64,000 nt of DNA from Methylobacterium brachythecii (GCF_014196345.1 NZ_JACIDN010000011.1:62001-126000), one strand, 5' to 3'; shown: positions 16,315 to 24,130, counted from the first letter of the stretch. The notes: a model not told the origin generated them from the sequence alone. Numbers and translations are program-made.

Positions 16315-17058
16315 ATGCTGACCTCGCTCCTCTCGATCATCGGTTTCACCAAGGCTCCGCCCCCGCGGCCGCCGTCCCGGCGCCGGGTCGCGCCGGTTTC
16401 CAAGCCCGTCGTCGCCGCCCCCGCGCCCAGGCTCACGGACGACGAGCGCAGCGCCATGCAAGAGCGCCTCGCCGCCCGCGCCGAGGAAGCGGCCGCGCAG
16501 CGCCAGGCGGACGCCGACCGCCGGTTTGCCGTCGCAGTCCGCCGCGTCGTGCGTCACCACTCGGGCAACCGCGTCCTCTCCCCCGAGGAGCTCGCGGCAG
16601 CCGAGGCCGGCGTGGGTGCCGAGACCCTCGAATACCTGCGCGCCTGCCGTCTCGCTGGCATCCAGACGCCCATTCTCGGCGACGATCGCATCACCGACCG
16701 CGTCAGGACGGCGGCGTACCGCGCCGACCTCCTCGCGCGTGCCCAGACCGACGCAGAGGGATGGGACCGCGCGTGGGTCGCTCTCCTCAAGGCGCAGGCG
16801 GACGCCCGGCGCGTCGGGGATCCTGAGCCGGCCGGTCTGGTGATCCCCGGCGACGTGCAGAACCTGATCGCGAAGCTCCACGCCGACCGCCTCGCGCGGC
16901 TCACGCGGCGCCAGGGAGGCCAGGCGGGCCAGGGCGGCACGGCTGCCTCCACGATCCCGGGCGCGGTGGTGCCTCCCAAGGGGCCGACCGATGGCAGGAA
17001 GGATGGCCCCGAGGATGACGAGCCGGAGCCTGTGGCCCCGGCCGGCCCCAAGCGTTGA
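16315..17058 (+). CDS. Hypothetical protein of the mobilisation operon, 247 aa
   Basis: Starts MLTSLLSIIGFTKAPPP, a short hydrophobic segment then a proline/arginine-rich linker. Residues about 45-75 are an Ala/Glu/Arg coiled-coil-like helix (MQERLAARAEEAAAQRQ), and residues 85-190 a compact helical domain (LSPEELAAAEAGVGAETLEY). The tail is Gly/Pro-rich and disordered. No family recognised. It is first in a rightward operon that ends in a relaxase, so a part in DNA processing or coupling is possible but unproven. Confidence 0.55.
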   Translation: MLTSLLSIIGFTKAPPPRPPSRRRVAPVSKPVVAAPAPRLTDDERSAMQERLAARAEEAAAQRQADADRRFAVAVRRVVRHHSGNRVLSPEELAAAEAGVGAETLEYLRACRLAGIQTPILGDDRITDRVRTAAYRADLLARAQTDAEGWDRAWVALLKAQADARRVGDPEPAGLVIPGDVQNLIAKLHADRLARLTRRQGGQAGQGGTAASTIPGAVVPPKGPTDGRKDGPEDDEPEPVAPAGPKR

Positions 17059-17069
17059 GGGAGGGAGCG

Positions 17070-17561
17070 ATGCTGGATACGACGGTTGTTCCGGGGGCGT
17101 TGCCCCGACAGACGGAAAGTAGGGTTAAGCCAGCCATGGCGGGGCAACCGTGCCCCGCCAGAACGCCCGCTCCGGCGGTCGTTGCTGACCAGGGGCTCCG
17201 CCCCGTGGACCCCGTGAAGCGCCCCCTGCCGTCCGTGCTGGGGGTGAAGCTCTCCTCCGACCTCCGCGGCAGGATCGCCAAGGCCGCCGCGGCGGAAGGC
17301 GTGTCGGACAGCGCGTGGCTCCGGCTTCGCGCCCTCGATGCCCTCGGCCTGGAAAGCGCCGTGGACGCCGCCTCGGGCCCCCGGCCGCGGATCCCGCCCG
17401 AGGAGCAGGCGGTGCTCGCCGGTGCCCTGCGCGACCTAGGCGCGCTGTACGAGCCCCTCAGCCGCTCGACCGTCAATGCGGACGAGATCAAGGCGGGTCT
17501 CGACCGCATCCGCGGTGCGGTCATGCCCATCGTCATCGGCCTCAACGCGAGGTCGGCATGA
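17070..17561 (+). CDS. Putative MobC-like / ribbon-helix-helix mobilisation accessory protein, 163 aa
   Basis: Residues about 50-95 read as a ribbon-helix-helix unit: a short strand (PLPSVLGVKLSSDL), a helix (RGRIAKAAAAEG), a turn with VSDSAW, and a second helix (LRLRALDAL). Residues 115-160 form a helix ending in KAGLDRIRGAVMPIVIGLNA. MobC-type proteins bind the transfer origin next to the relaxase, and a relaxase gene lies two genes downstream. The ATG at 17070 has GGGAGGGAGCG ahead. The stop overlaps the next start. Family assignment is tentative. Confidence 0.5.
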   Translation: MLDTTVVPGALPRQTESRVKPAMAGQPCPARTPAPAVVADQGLRPVDPVKRPLPSVLGVKLSSDLRGRIAKAAAAEGVSDSAWLRLRALDALGLESAVDAASGPRPRIPPEEQAVLAGALRDLGALYEPLSRSTVNADEIKAGLDRIRGAVMPIVIGLNARSA

Positions 17562-17740
17562 GCGTCCAGCGCTGGGCCCTCGTGCCCGACGATCCTGCCA
17601 AGCCGGTGCGGGTCTTTACTGCGCGCGAGGCGGCCATCGCGGCCTCGCGCTGGTGCCCGGGCAGGGTCTCGCCGGCGTGCGACGAGGACGCCCTCGCCGA
17701 GCGTTGCAGGAGCCCCGTCCCGGCCGGGAGGCGGCCATGA
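17558..17740 (+). CDS. Small hypothetical protein, 60 aa
   Basis: Begins MSVQRWALVPDDPAKPVRVF with an ATGA overlap to the gene before and another ATGA overlap to the relaxase gene after. The first 45 residues have strand-helix character (ARE AAIAASRW region); two cysteines near the end. No family recognised. The tight coupling on both sides is the main reason to accept it. Confidence 0.5.
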   Translation: MSVQRWALVPDDPAKPVRVFTAREAAIAASRWCPGRVSPACDEDALAERCRSPVPAGRRP

Positions 17741-18969
17741 TCTCCGGCGCGATGCGCGGCCGCGGCGAGGGCGACGCGCTCGCGAAGCACTTGGTTAAGC
17801 CGGAGAATGACGAAGTCGCGGTCATCGTCCCGCGCGGCCTCGGGTCACCCGACCTGAAGGGCCAGATCCGCGAGCTCGTCGCCATGTCCCTCGGGGGCAG
17901 GACCGCCGAGCCCATCTACCATTGCCACTGCAATCCCGAGGACGCCATCGCGGACAACGCGGGGGCCAGGCGGCGGTGGTGGGAGCTTTTCGAGCGCGAG
18001 TTTGGCCTCGGGCAGCAGCCCTACTGCGGCGCCGAACATTTCAAGCACGACCGCCGGCACGAGCACCGGGTCTACGGCCTCGTCCGCCCCGACGGCCGCG
18101 TCATCGACCTGCGGCACGATTTCGCCAGGCGAGAGAAGATTTCCCGCATCGTCGAGTTCGAGCACGGCGCGCCCGCGGTCCCGTCCAAGCACGCGCGCTT
18201 GATCGAGGCGACCCTTCGCCGGGAGGGCCGCACGGACGTCGCAGACTGGCTCGTCGCCTCCGGCACGCTCGACGCCGAGCGTCCAGTCGCGGCGCTCAGC
18301 CCGCAGGAGCGCCTCATTCAGGAAAGGACCGGCGTCCGCCTTGACGACCTGCGCACGGCGACGCTTGCGGCCTGGCGGGCAAGCGACGACGGCGCGTCTT
18401 TCCTCGCCGCGCTCCGGGCCCGCGGCCTCGACCTCCGCGAGGGCCGGTCCGGCGCCGTCGTCGTGGACGGCACCGGCACGGCGCACCTCGCGACGAGGCT
18501 CGTCGGTGCGGCCGCGCGCCGCGAGGACGGCACACGCATTCCCGCAGCCGCCGTGAAGGAGCGGCTCGCCGGGCTCACCCTACAGACACATGGAGATGGA
18601 AATGGACGACAGGCTGGACCGGATCATCGCGGAGCAGGCGGCGCAGCGCAGGCTCCTGGAGGCGCTCATCAGTGCCCTGGCTCCGGACGAGACGCCCGCG
18701 GAGAAGTCGCTCTTGGAGGCGCTGGGGGAGCTCACGCAGACGGTGGACGATCAGACGGGAGTGCTCACGAGCGTGCACTCGACCGTCTCGCGGCTCGCCC
18801 CGGCGCCGCGCGTCTCCGAGCCCGCTTGAGGCTCATGCCGCGGGACCGAAACGAGGCGTTGGCGGACCGCATCGACGCGATCCGCCACCGGCAACCGATC
18901 GCGATGCCGGGGGGGCCGCTGGATATCTGGGGGATCCCGTATCAGTCGAACGCCAGGTGGACGGCCTAA
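17737..18969 (+). CDS. Relaxase-like mobilisation protein (MobA/VirD2-type core)
   Basis: The first roughly 280 residues look like a relaxase. YHCHCNP (residues about 64-70) sits where the family has its first histidine-rich strand, and FKHDRRHEHRVYGLV with His108 and His110 matches the H-x-H metal motif followed by 'DGRVIDL'. The N-terminus lacks an obvious catalytic tyrosine in the usual place. From about residue 284 (18587) the frame reads as low-complexity Gly/Ala/Arg, because another gene with better codon use (18590-18829) lies there in a different frame; the last 44 codons again look coding. The true C-terminus may therefore be near 18590. Confidence 0.65.
   Translation: MISGAMRGRGEGDALAKHLVKPENDEVAVIVPRGLGSPDLKGQIRELVAMSLGGRTAEPIYHCHCNPEDAIADNAGARRRWWELFEREFGLGQQPYCGAEHFKHDRRHEHRVYGLVRPDGRVIDLRHDFARREKISRIVEFEHGAPAVPSKHARLIEATLRREGRTDVADWLVASGTLDAERPVAALSPQERLIQERTGVRLDDLRTATLAAWRASDDGASFLAALRARGLDLREGRSGAVVVDGTGTAHLATRLVGAAARREDGTRIPAAAVKERLAGLTLQTHGDGNGRQAGPDHRGAGGAAQAPGGAHQCPGSGRDARGEVALGGAGGAHADGGRSDGSAHERALDRLAARPGAARLRARLRLMPRDRNEALADRIDAIRHRQPIAMPGGPLDIWGIPYQSNARWTA
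18590..18829 (+). CDS. Small coiled-coil hypothetical protein, 79 aa, overlapping the relaxase frame
   Basis: Starts MEMEMDDRLDRIIAEQAA and continues as a helical, acidic protein (LTQTVDDQTGVLTSVHSTV) that could form a coiled coil. Its codons are strongly G/C in third position, whereas the relaxase frame over the same bases gives low-complexity sequence, so this frame is probably the true one here. Function unknown; likely expressed with the mobilisation operon. Confidence 0.6.
   Translation: MEMEMDDRLDRIIAEQAAQRRLLEALISALAPDETPAEKSLLEALGELTQTVDDQTGVLTSVHSTVSRLAPAPRVSEPA
18835..18969 (+). CDS. Small hypothetical protein, 44 aa
   Basis: Begins MPRDRNEALADRIDAIRHRQ after GAGGCTC. It sits in the same frame as the relaxase, with no stop between, but begins six bases after the 79-residue gene ends and its ribosome site suggests independent translation. 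Ends IPYQSNARWTA. Function unknown. Confidence 0.45.
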   Translation: MPRDRNEALADRIDAIRHRQPIAMPGGPLDIWGIPYQSNARWTA

Positions 18970-18992
18970 GCGGCCTCTTTCCGGGGCCGCTT
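18968..18992. terminator. Bidirectional terminator-like hairpin
   Basis: AAGCGGCC (18968-18975) pairs perfectly with GGCCGCTT (18985-18992). It lies between the convergent mobilisation operon and the leftward operon ending at 19068. Confidence 0.6.
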
Positions 18993-19067
18993 GCCCATAG
19001 CTGCCGGCGGTGTCCGCCCGATGCGGGCCCAGCCGGCGGACGTGAGCGTCTCACCGCGACCCTTCTT

Positions 19068-19703
19068 CTACGGACGGTACCAGCCGTCCTCAAGCCCGTG
19101 CACAGCCCACCATGCACCGCGCGGGAGGCACGAGATGCCCCCGCTGGTGCCAGGCGAGATACCGTCCCACTCGGCCGCGCTCCGGCCGTCGGGCTCGACC
19201 GACCCAATGGCCGCGAGCAGGGCCCGGGCGTTCGCCACGGAGAGCTCGCCCCACGTGAGCTTGAGCCCGACGGCCTGTTCCACTGCCTCGACCGTAGTGT
19301 GCGCCATCGAGGACGCGAGCCGGCGCCAGTCCGCGTCACTGGCGAGGTCTATGGCATGGTGCCACTGCCCATTGGCTGCGCGCGGATCCCAGACCGCCCG
19401 CATGCCGGTGACTGCCTCCACTCGCTGCACAAGGGGAATGTCGGCGCAGGCCGGCGTGTTCAGGTAGAGGCGCGGCTCGGGATCGTACCAGGTCTTGATG
19501 TACGCAACCGGGAAGCACAGCGACCGGGGCATAAATGGCTGGTCAGGATCCGGGATATGTCCGCCGGAGCACAGGTGGACGTTCCGGATGATGCCGGCCT
19601 CGACCAAGGCCTCCAGGGGAGACAGGACGGGCGCCGGGGCAAGCGTCAGGTCGAGGAGATCGGCGAGGGAGGTCTGGCGGGGATCAGGGCGGCGGCAGGG
19701 CAT
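19068..19703 (-). CDS. Hypothetical protein, 211 aa (last gene of seven-gene leftward operon)
   Basis: A soluble protein with DLLDLTLAPAPVLSPLEALV near the start, a central WYDPEPRLYLNTP segment and an ending rich in tryptophan (PRGAWWAVHGLEDGWYRP). No domain recognised. Its ATG shares one base with the preceding stop (TGATG), so it is translationally coupled to the HTH-like gene. Confidence 0.55.
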   Translation of the reverse strand: MPCRRPDPRQTSLADLLDLTLAPAPVLSPLEALVEAGIIRNVHLCSGGHIPDPDQPFMPRSLCFPVAYIKTWYDPEPRLYLNTPACADIPLVQRVEAVTGMRAVWDPRAANGQWHHAIDLASDADWRRLASSMAHTTVEAVEQAVGLKLTWGELSVANARALLAAIGSVEPDGRSAAEWDGISPGTSGGISCLPRGAWWAVHGLEDGWYRP

Positions 19704-20113
19704 CAGATGTCTTCCTTCGCGTCAGCCACGGAGGCCTCCAGCGTCACCATCGCGAGGGCGACACGGGCGACGTGGCGCTCCATGGCGAGCCTGAGCCTAG
19801 CGAGGACGTCCGGCCAAACCGGCGTCTCGCCGTCGGCCATACGGTGGATCGTCCGGACGGATAGCCCGAGATCGGCGGCGAGCTCGGTCTTCCACCGCTC
19901 GCCGTAGGCCGCCTCGCCGAGCCGCACGAGGGCCTCCGCCGGGCTCAACGGCGCGCCGTTACCGCCGACCTGGTGCCGGCGCTCGCCGGCCGGGAGGGCG
20001 TGCCGGTACACCCGCTCGGGCCGGGGAGCGTCGCCCCCGTGGGCGGCCTGGTAGGCGGCCCGGGAGCGGGCGAGGTGCGCCATGACCTCCTCGCGAGTAC
20101 GGGGAGCGGCCAT
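19703..20113 (-). CDS. HTH-like protein (island paralogue B), 136 aa
   Basis: The C-terminal half contains the same unit as two other island proteins: LVRLGEAAYGERWKTELA, then LGLSVRTIHRMADGETPV, a classical helix-turn-helix (XRE-like) with the GLS turn. The N-terminal 60 residues are basic and partly disordered (REEVMAHLARSRAAYQAAHG). It is joined by one-base TGATG overlaps to the genes on both sides. It probably binds DNA and may regulate the element; the target is unknown. Confidence 0.65.
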   Translation of the reverse strand: MAAPRTREEVMAHLARSRAAYQAAHGGDAPRPERVYRHALPAGERRHQVGGNGAPLSPAEALVRLGEAAYGERWKTELAADLGLSVRTIHRMADGETPVWPDVLARLRLAMERHVARVALAMVTLEASVADAKEDI

Positions 20114-20547
20114 CAGAAAATCCTCGTCGAGACGATGGCGGCCGCGACGCGGTGCCCGAACACGGTGGGCCGGGCCTCGATGTCCAGGTCGTCCGGCGGC
20201 AGCGTCAACGTCACGAGCCCGCGCCGGCACAGCGTGTCGACGTCCGCGACGACGTCGGCCTCCGGGCGGCCGGTGACGCCCATCAGCCCCCAAACCGGGA
20301 CGCCGCGGCCGGCGACGCCGTCGGCGGCGAGCACGAGGAGGCGCCGGAGCCGCGACGGGAGCGCGGCCGCGGTCGCCACCGGGTGGGGCGCGATGCTCCG
20401 GAGCAGGCGGGTTTCCCGGATCCCGGCGACGTGCGCAGGTGCAGCGTTGTCGGCCGACTGAGCCTGGCGGCGGGCGGCCCAGTTCGCCATGAACGCCGCG
20501 GCGGTCGACAGGTCGCTGTCGTCGGGCGGAGAGGTGGTCTCACTCAT
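20113..20547 (-). CDS. Hypothetical protein with possible winged-helix segment, 144 aa
   Basis: Starts MSETTSPPDDSDLSTAAAF. Residues about 65-130 (LRRLLVLAADGVAGRGVPVW, then GVTGRPEADVVADVDTLCRR and LVTLTLPPDDL) follow the helix-helix-wing order of a winged helix. That is inference from the pattern only. Overlaps the previous gene by 8 bases and the next by one. Confidence 0.5.
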   Translation of the reverse strand: MSETTSPPDDSDLSTAAAFMANWAARRQAQSADNAAPAHVAGIRETRLLRSIAPHPVATAAALPSRLRRLLVLAADGVAGRGVPVWGLMGVTGRPEADVVADVDTLCRRGLVTLTLPPDDLDIEARPTVFGHRVAAAIVSTRIF

Positions 20548-21040
20548 GGCGTGCCTCCCACTCCGCGGCGGCCGCGGCGGCCTCTTGCCGGGAAAGGAGG
20601 CCCCAGCCGACGTCGACCAGGCCGGCAGGCGCGGGGCACGGCGCCGGGATCCGCGCCGGCGGGGTCGCCGGCTCAGGCTCCGGCTCCAGGCCGCCCGGGA
20701 GCAGGCACGCGTAGTGGTACGCGTGCCGGGCGGCGCGCTCGTACTCCTCGACGTCGAGGTCCTCGCCGGCGCGCCGCAGGGACGTCATGAAATCGTGGGC
20801 TTGGTGGAGTTCGTAGCCGCCGCGAGCGAGCAGGTGCAGCCTCTCGGACAGCGTCGCGAGGTGCGCGGCGAGCCGCGAGTACGAGTGGCGCGTGGCGCTC
20901 GGCAGGGCCGGATCTTGCGACCGGCGGACGGCGACGAGGCCCATTTCCAAGGTGCAGAGACGGTACTCGGCGAGAGGCCCGGGCAACTCCTTGAGCCCGT
21001 CGAGCAGCGGCGTGAACGTCGTGGCGGTCCGGATAGGCAC
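20540..21040 (-). CDS. Hypothetical protein, 166 aa
   Basis: GTG start at 21040 after GGAGACAGACAG. An all-helical protein (LLDGLKELPGPLAEYRLCTL, RHSYSRLAAHLATLSERLHL, LDVEEYERAARHAYHYACLL) with a proline-rich linker and a final helix rich in alanine and glutamate. The open frame extends further upstream but runs through low-complexity sequence. No family recognised. Confidence 0.5.
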   Translation of the reverse strand: MPIRTATTFTPLLDGLKELPGPLAEYRLCTLEMGLVAVRRSQDPALPSATRHSYSRLAAHLATLSERLHLLARGGYELHQAHDFMTSLRRAGEDLDVEEYERAARHAYHYACLLPGGLEPEPEPATPPARIPAPCPAPAGLVDVGWGLLSRQEAAAAAAEWEARHE

Positions 21041-21149
21041 CTGTCTGTCTCCTGGTGGGTGGTGGGTGGCGGGGATGCCGGCCCCGGTCGGGACGCCCAT
21101 GCCGGCGGGCGTCCGGATCGAGGCCGGGGCGCGAGGCCCCGGCGGGTGG

Positions 21150-21518
21150 TCAGGCGGCGCGGCGCTCCAGGTCGACACGGAGCAGGTCGAGGGCGGCACC
21201 GATGGGGTTGCGGCGCGCGTATGCGACGGTCCGCTCCTGCGCGTCTGGCTCGGCCGGCTCGTCCGAGATCTCGCGGTAGTCGGAGGCGGTGAGCCCTGCC
21301 GGATTGGAGACGGAGTAGACGAGGTCGACGGTGCCGTGACGCTCCAGCACGCAGAGGCTCAGGCAGTCGCAGATCCCCAGGGCCTCCGCGTCCTCGCGGG
21401 CGAGACGGACGAGGAAGCGGGACCTGGCATTGGCCATGCCCATCTTGCAGGTCGCGCGGGCCTCGGCGGCCTCGATCAGGGCGGCGATGTCGGCGGTGTC
21501 GGTGGTCGGCTTGCTCAT
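21150..21518 (-). CDS. Hypothetical protein, 122 aa
   Basis: Begins MSKPTTDTADIAALIEAAEA. Helical N-terminus, a cysteine-containing beta section (GICDCLSLCVLERHGTVDLV) and a helical C-terminus (RRNPIGAALDLLRVDLERRA). Preceded by GAGACAGACACC. No family recognised. Member of the seven-gene leftward operon. Confidence 0.5.
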   Translation of the reverse strand: MSKPTTDTADIAALIEAAEARATCKMGMANARSRFLVRLAREDAEALGICDCLSLCVLERHGTVDLVYSVSNPAGLTASDYREISDEPAEPDAQERTVAYARRNPIGAALDLLRVDLERRAA

Positions 21519-21672
21519 GGTGTCTGTCTCTCGGCGTGCCGGCCGCGCCGGCGTTCATGGGGACCCGCTGGGGGTGCGTGGGTGGCCGGGTCGGCCCCCG
21601 GCGAGCGTCCCCGATTAGGGACGCCGGCGGGAGGTCGGGGTGTGTGCGCGGATCGCACACACCCGGCGGCGG

Positions 21673-21957
21673 TCAGTCGGACGGCGGCAGGGACGGCATG
21701 CCGTGGTCGAAGGGGGACGCGAGGATGAGCCGGACGGCCTCGGCGCGCTCCCGGAGCTCCTCGCGGCCGCGCTCGGCGACGCGGAAGGCGGCGGCCCCGA
21801 CCCAGTCAGGGATCCGGCGCTGGCCCTTCACCCACATCGTCACGTGCGGCGGCTGGACGGGCTGGGGCGCGTGCCTGGAGAGAGCCTCCGCCAAGGCGCT
21901 GACGTAGCGAGGCCCGTAGAGGGCCTTTCCGAGGGCATCGAGGCTTTCGGGGTGCAT
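21673..21957 (-). CDS. HTH-like protein (island paralogue C), 94 aa
   Basis: Contains LDALGKALYGPRYVSALAEA and, after a proline-rich insert, VTMWVKGQRRIPDWV, the same two-part unit as 12462-12731 and 19703-20113. The rest is a charged helix. It is the second gene of the operon starting at 22185, next to the palindromic control region, so it is a natural candidate for an autoregulator. That role is inference. Confidence 0.6.
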   Translation of the reverse strand: MHPESLDALGKALYGPRYVSALAEALSRHAPQPVQPPHVTMWVKGQRRIPDWVGAAAFRVAERGREELRERAEAVRLILASPFDHGMPSLPPSD

Positions 21958-22017
21958 GGCGTTCTGCCTGGCGTCGTTGGAGCGGAGAGCCGGGGCCCGG
22001 AGGCCCCGGCGCTGGTC

Positions 22018-22185
22018 TCAGGCGTCGTCGAGACCGAAGAGCGGGTCGAAGGTCAGGGTGGGCTCGGCGGCGGCGCAGGCCGCCTGGTAGGCCTCGGCCT
22101 CGGCATCGCCGTGGATGCCGGCGAGGGCATCGAAGTGGATCTCGGCGGCGGGGGCGGTCTGGGTGGTGGTGTTCGGCTGGGTCAT
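22018..22185 (-). CDS. Small acidic hypothetical protein, 55 aa
   Basis: Starts MTQPNTTTQTAPAAEIHFDA and ends TFDPLFGLDDA. Acidic and alanine-rich with no cysteine-rich or membrane segment except one Cys. The ribosome site GGGAGACC and the promoter 41 bases upstream identify it as first gene of the leftward operon to 19068. Function unknown. Confidence 0.5.
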   Translation of the reverse strand: MTQPNTTTQTAPAAEIHFDALAGIHGDAEAEAYQAACAAAEPTLTFDPLFGLDDA

Positions 22186-22217
22186 TTTCGGTCTCCCGGG
22201 AGCGGCTCGTCCGTCCC

Positions 22218-22278
22218 TGTAAAGAATATTACGGTGACTGCGTCGGATCGCAAGAGGGGTCCGTAAACTATTTTACGG
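22218..22278 (-). promoter_or_regulatory. Promoter with two palindromic operator-like sites
   Basis: On the reverse strand TTGCGA (22248-22253), a 16-base spacer and TAATAT (22226-22231) form a good sigma-70 promoter for the gene at 22185. One dyad, GTAA-AGAATA-TTAC, overlaps the -10; a second, CCGTAAA-CTAT-TTTACGG (22261-22278), lies upstream. They resemble each other, as paired repressor sites would, and could also control the divergent gene at 22388. Confidence 0.6.
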
Positions 22279-22387
22279 CCGGTCGGAGGTTGTCCCTGGT
22301 CTCCGTGCGCGACGGGGGATTCGCCCCTCGCGTGCCTCCGCTAGACTCCTTCCAGGGCTCGCTTTTCGGGCCGGACAGGAGGGGGCG

Positions 22388-22906
22388 ATGCTCGATTGTG
22401 AGCGGATTTTGCGCGCGCAAGCGTACGGGCAGGCCGTCAGGCGGGAGCGGGCGGCCGCGGGCGAATGGGAGCAGCGCGCAGTCGATCTTGCGCACGAGCT
22501 CGCGGTCGCGAGGGCCGAGGCGGCCGCGCATGACGCTGGTCGCCTTGCCCAGATTAGGGCCCTGCGGACGGCCCTCGAAGCGGTCGCGCCAATGGACCCG
22601 GTCCTGCGACGGACGGGACGCCTCTACGCCGACGGCGAGCGGGAGCAGGTCTGGCAGGCGTTCTATGTCGACGCGTACGACGCCATCGCGAGGGCGAATG
22701 GGCTGAGCAGGTGCCGGGGGGCGATGACGCCCCAGGAGCGGGCCGACGCGGCCGAGGCGGCCGTCCTGGCGGAGCCCGTACGGATGACCTGGTGGCTCTG
22801 GCACCGGCGGTGGTGGTGGCGGAACGTCGAGCACCGAACCGAAGCCGGGGCTATCCGTGCCCGCTCCGCGGCCGCACGGGCTGCCCGGGAAGCGACTGCC
22901 CGCTAG
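22388..22906 (+). CDS. Hypothetical protein, 172 aa
   Basis: Begins MLDCERILRAQAYGQAVRRE after GGAGGGGGCG. The first 65 residues are a long Ala/Glu/Arg helix likely to form a coiled coil. A tryptophan-rich patch follows at about residue 130 (RMTWWLWHRRWWWRNVEH), then a basic Ala-rich tail. No family recognised. It is divergent from the seven-gene operon and convergent with the gene ending at 22914. Confidence 0.55.
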   Translation: MLDCERILRAQAYGQAVRRERAAAGEWEQRAVDLAHELAVARAEAAAHDAGRLAQIRALRTALEAVAPMDPVLRRTGRLYADGEREQVWQAFYVDAYDAIARANGLSRCRGAMTPQERADAAEAAVLAEPVRMTWWLWHRRWWWRNVEHRTEAGAIRARSAAARAAREATAR

Positions 22907-22913
22907 GTGCCAT

Positions 22914-23186
22914 TTACGCGGTCCGGTCGGGGCCGGGGCGGATCGGGACAACGTTGTCACGATTGCCTGCCCCTGGCGTCTCTTCGCGCCAGGGGCTCCA
23001 CGTCAGCCCGCGCAGGACTACGAGGAAGCCTCCCCAGAACGCCGCGGCCCCGAGCCACGCGAGCGCCTGCGCCCCGGCCCCGGGGACGTCCGGCGCGGTC
23101 ACGACGCAATGTACCGCGCACGCGAGCGTCAGCCAGACCGCGTGCTCGGGCAGCCAGACATCGACGACGTACTCACGGCGCGTCAT
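22914..23186 (-). CDS. Small two-helix membrane protein, 90 aa
   Basis: Two hydrophobic segments, WLTLACAVHCVVTAPDV and ALAWLGAAAFWGGFLVVLRG, are followed by a charged cytoplasmic tail. The start overlaps the upstream gene's stop (ATGA at 23183-23186). No family recognised. Confidence 0.5.
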   Translation of the reverse strand: MTRREYVVDVWLPEHAVWLTLACAVHCVVTAPDVPGAGAQALAWLGAAAFWGGFLVVLRGLTWSPWREETPGAGNRDNVVPIRPGPDRTA

Positions 23187-23830
23187 GGGTGGAGCTCCGG
23201 GATCGAGGCGGTGACGCCGTAGCGCCAGTCGAGGCGGTCCAGCGTGACGCGATAGGCGACCGACAGGCCGTCACGGCAGTCGTGCTGGCGGCGATGGGCG
23301 CGGGGGTCGCCCTTGGCCCGGGCGCGGGAGACGATCAACGTTACCGTCCTCCACCGCATCTCAAGGATCGAACCAATGGTGGGCGCGTCCATGCCGCAGG
23401 CCCATGCGTCGAGTATCGCGGCCTTGCGCGCCTGGTGCTCGTCCGCGGATCCCATTGCGGCCTTGACCGCGCGCAGCAGCGCGGCCCGGGGCGCATCGAC
23501 AACGATGGGCTCTGCCGCCGGGGGCGGCGCGGGCGGGGCGGACAGGCGGACCCGGCCGGCGACGGCGTAGCGGTAGCCCGCTCGCGGATCCCCGCGCCGA
23601 CGGGCCTCATGCAGGATCGCGGATACGTGCGACGCCGCCGCGCCCAGGTCCGTGCCGATCAGGGTGTCGGACACGCCTGCCGCCCATTTGTCGAGGACGG
23701 CGTGCCACAGGACTGTCGCCTTGGCCGGGACCGGCGGTCGCGCATTCTCGGATGCGAGCCCACTTGGGTCCTCCGCAAAACAGCACGACCGTGACGATGC
23801 AAATATCGCCCGTCCGAACTTCGACGACAT
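23183..23830 (-). CDS. Protein with tandem duplicated HTH-like units, 215 aa
   Basis: Two copies of one unit are visible. Copy 1 has VLDKWAAGVSDTLIGTDLG and ends ARRRGDPRAG; copy 2 has ILDAWACGMDAPTIGSIL and ends ARAKGDPRAH. Each reads as helix, turn with a small residue, recognition helix, then the shared GDPRA ending, resembling the simple HTH of GcrA-like or recombinase-type proteins. A Pro/Ala linker separates them. Two tandem HTHs in one chain suggest binding to a repeated site. Start is uncertain; the first 25 residues are poorly conserved-looking and could be excluded. Confidence 0.6.
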   Translation of the reverse strand: MSSKFGRAIFASSRSCCFAEDPSGLASENARPPVPAKATVLWHAVLDKWAAGVSDTLIGTDLGAAASHVSAILHEARRRGDPRAGYRYAVAGRVRLSAPPAPPPAAEPIVVDAPRAALLRAVKAAMGSADEHQARKAAILDAWACGMDAPTIGSILEMRWRTVTLIVSRARAKGDPRAHRRQHDCRDGLSVAYRVTLDRLDWRYGVTASIPELHP

Positions 23831-24130
23831 CAGTGATCCAGATTAGCTCGGCTGGATCGTGGTCCTCAAGAGCCGCGACGTCGCTCAGCTTCCGGCACAT
23901 CATGCAAAGCACTTAGAGTGAATAGCGCTGACGCTACGCTGCTCGGAAGACGCTCCGTCCAGCGCTATTCAACAATATAATACGACATGCGTAAATTAAA
24001 GTTGTCGTCGTCAGCAACGATTGCATGGGCAGCCAATGGCTAAAGTTGAAAACGTATCTAGCCGAAAATCCGACCACCATTCTGTCGGACCCGCGCGACA
24101 TCGCCGATACAAAACAAGATAAATATATCT
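23831..24130. other. Intergenic region with a long inverted repeat
   Basis: About 300 bases without a supported gene, turning from GC-rich to AT-rich near 23970. The main feature is the 12-bp inverted repeat listed separately. Short open frames here have no ribosome site or coding character. Confidence 0.4.
23919..23971. repeat. 12-bp perfect inverted repeat at a composition boundary
   Basis: TGAATAGCGCTG (23919-23930) and CAGCGCTATTCA (23960-23971) are exact reverse complements, with a 29-base loop. It sits where base composition changes from GC-rich to AT-rich, 160 bases from the end of the AT-rich gene. It may be a terminator for the gene at 24131 or a scar of insertion. Confidence 0.5.
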
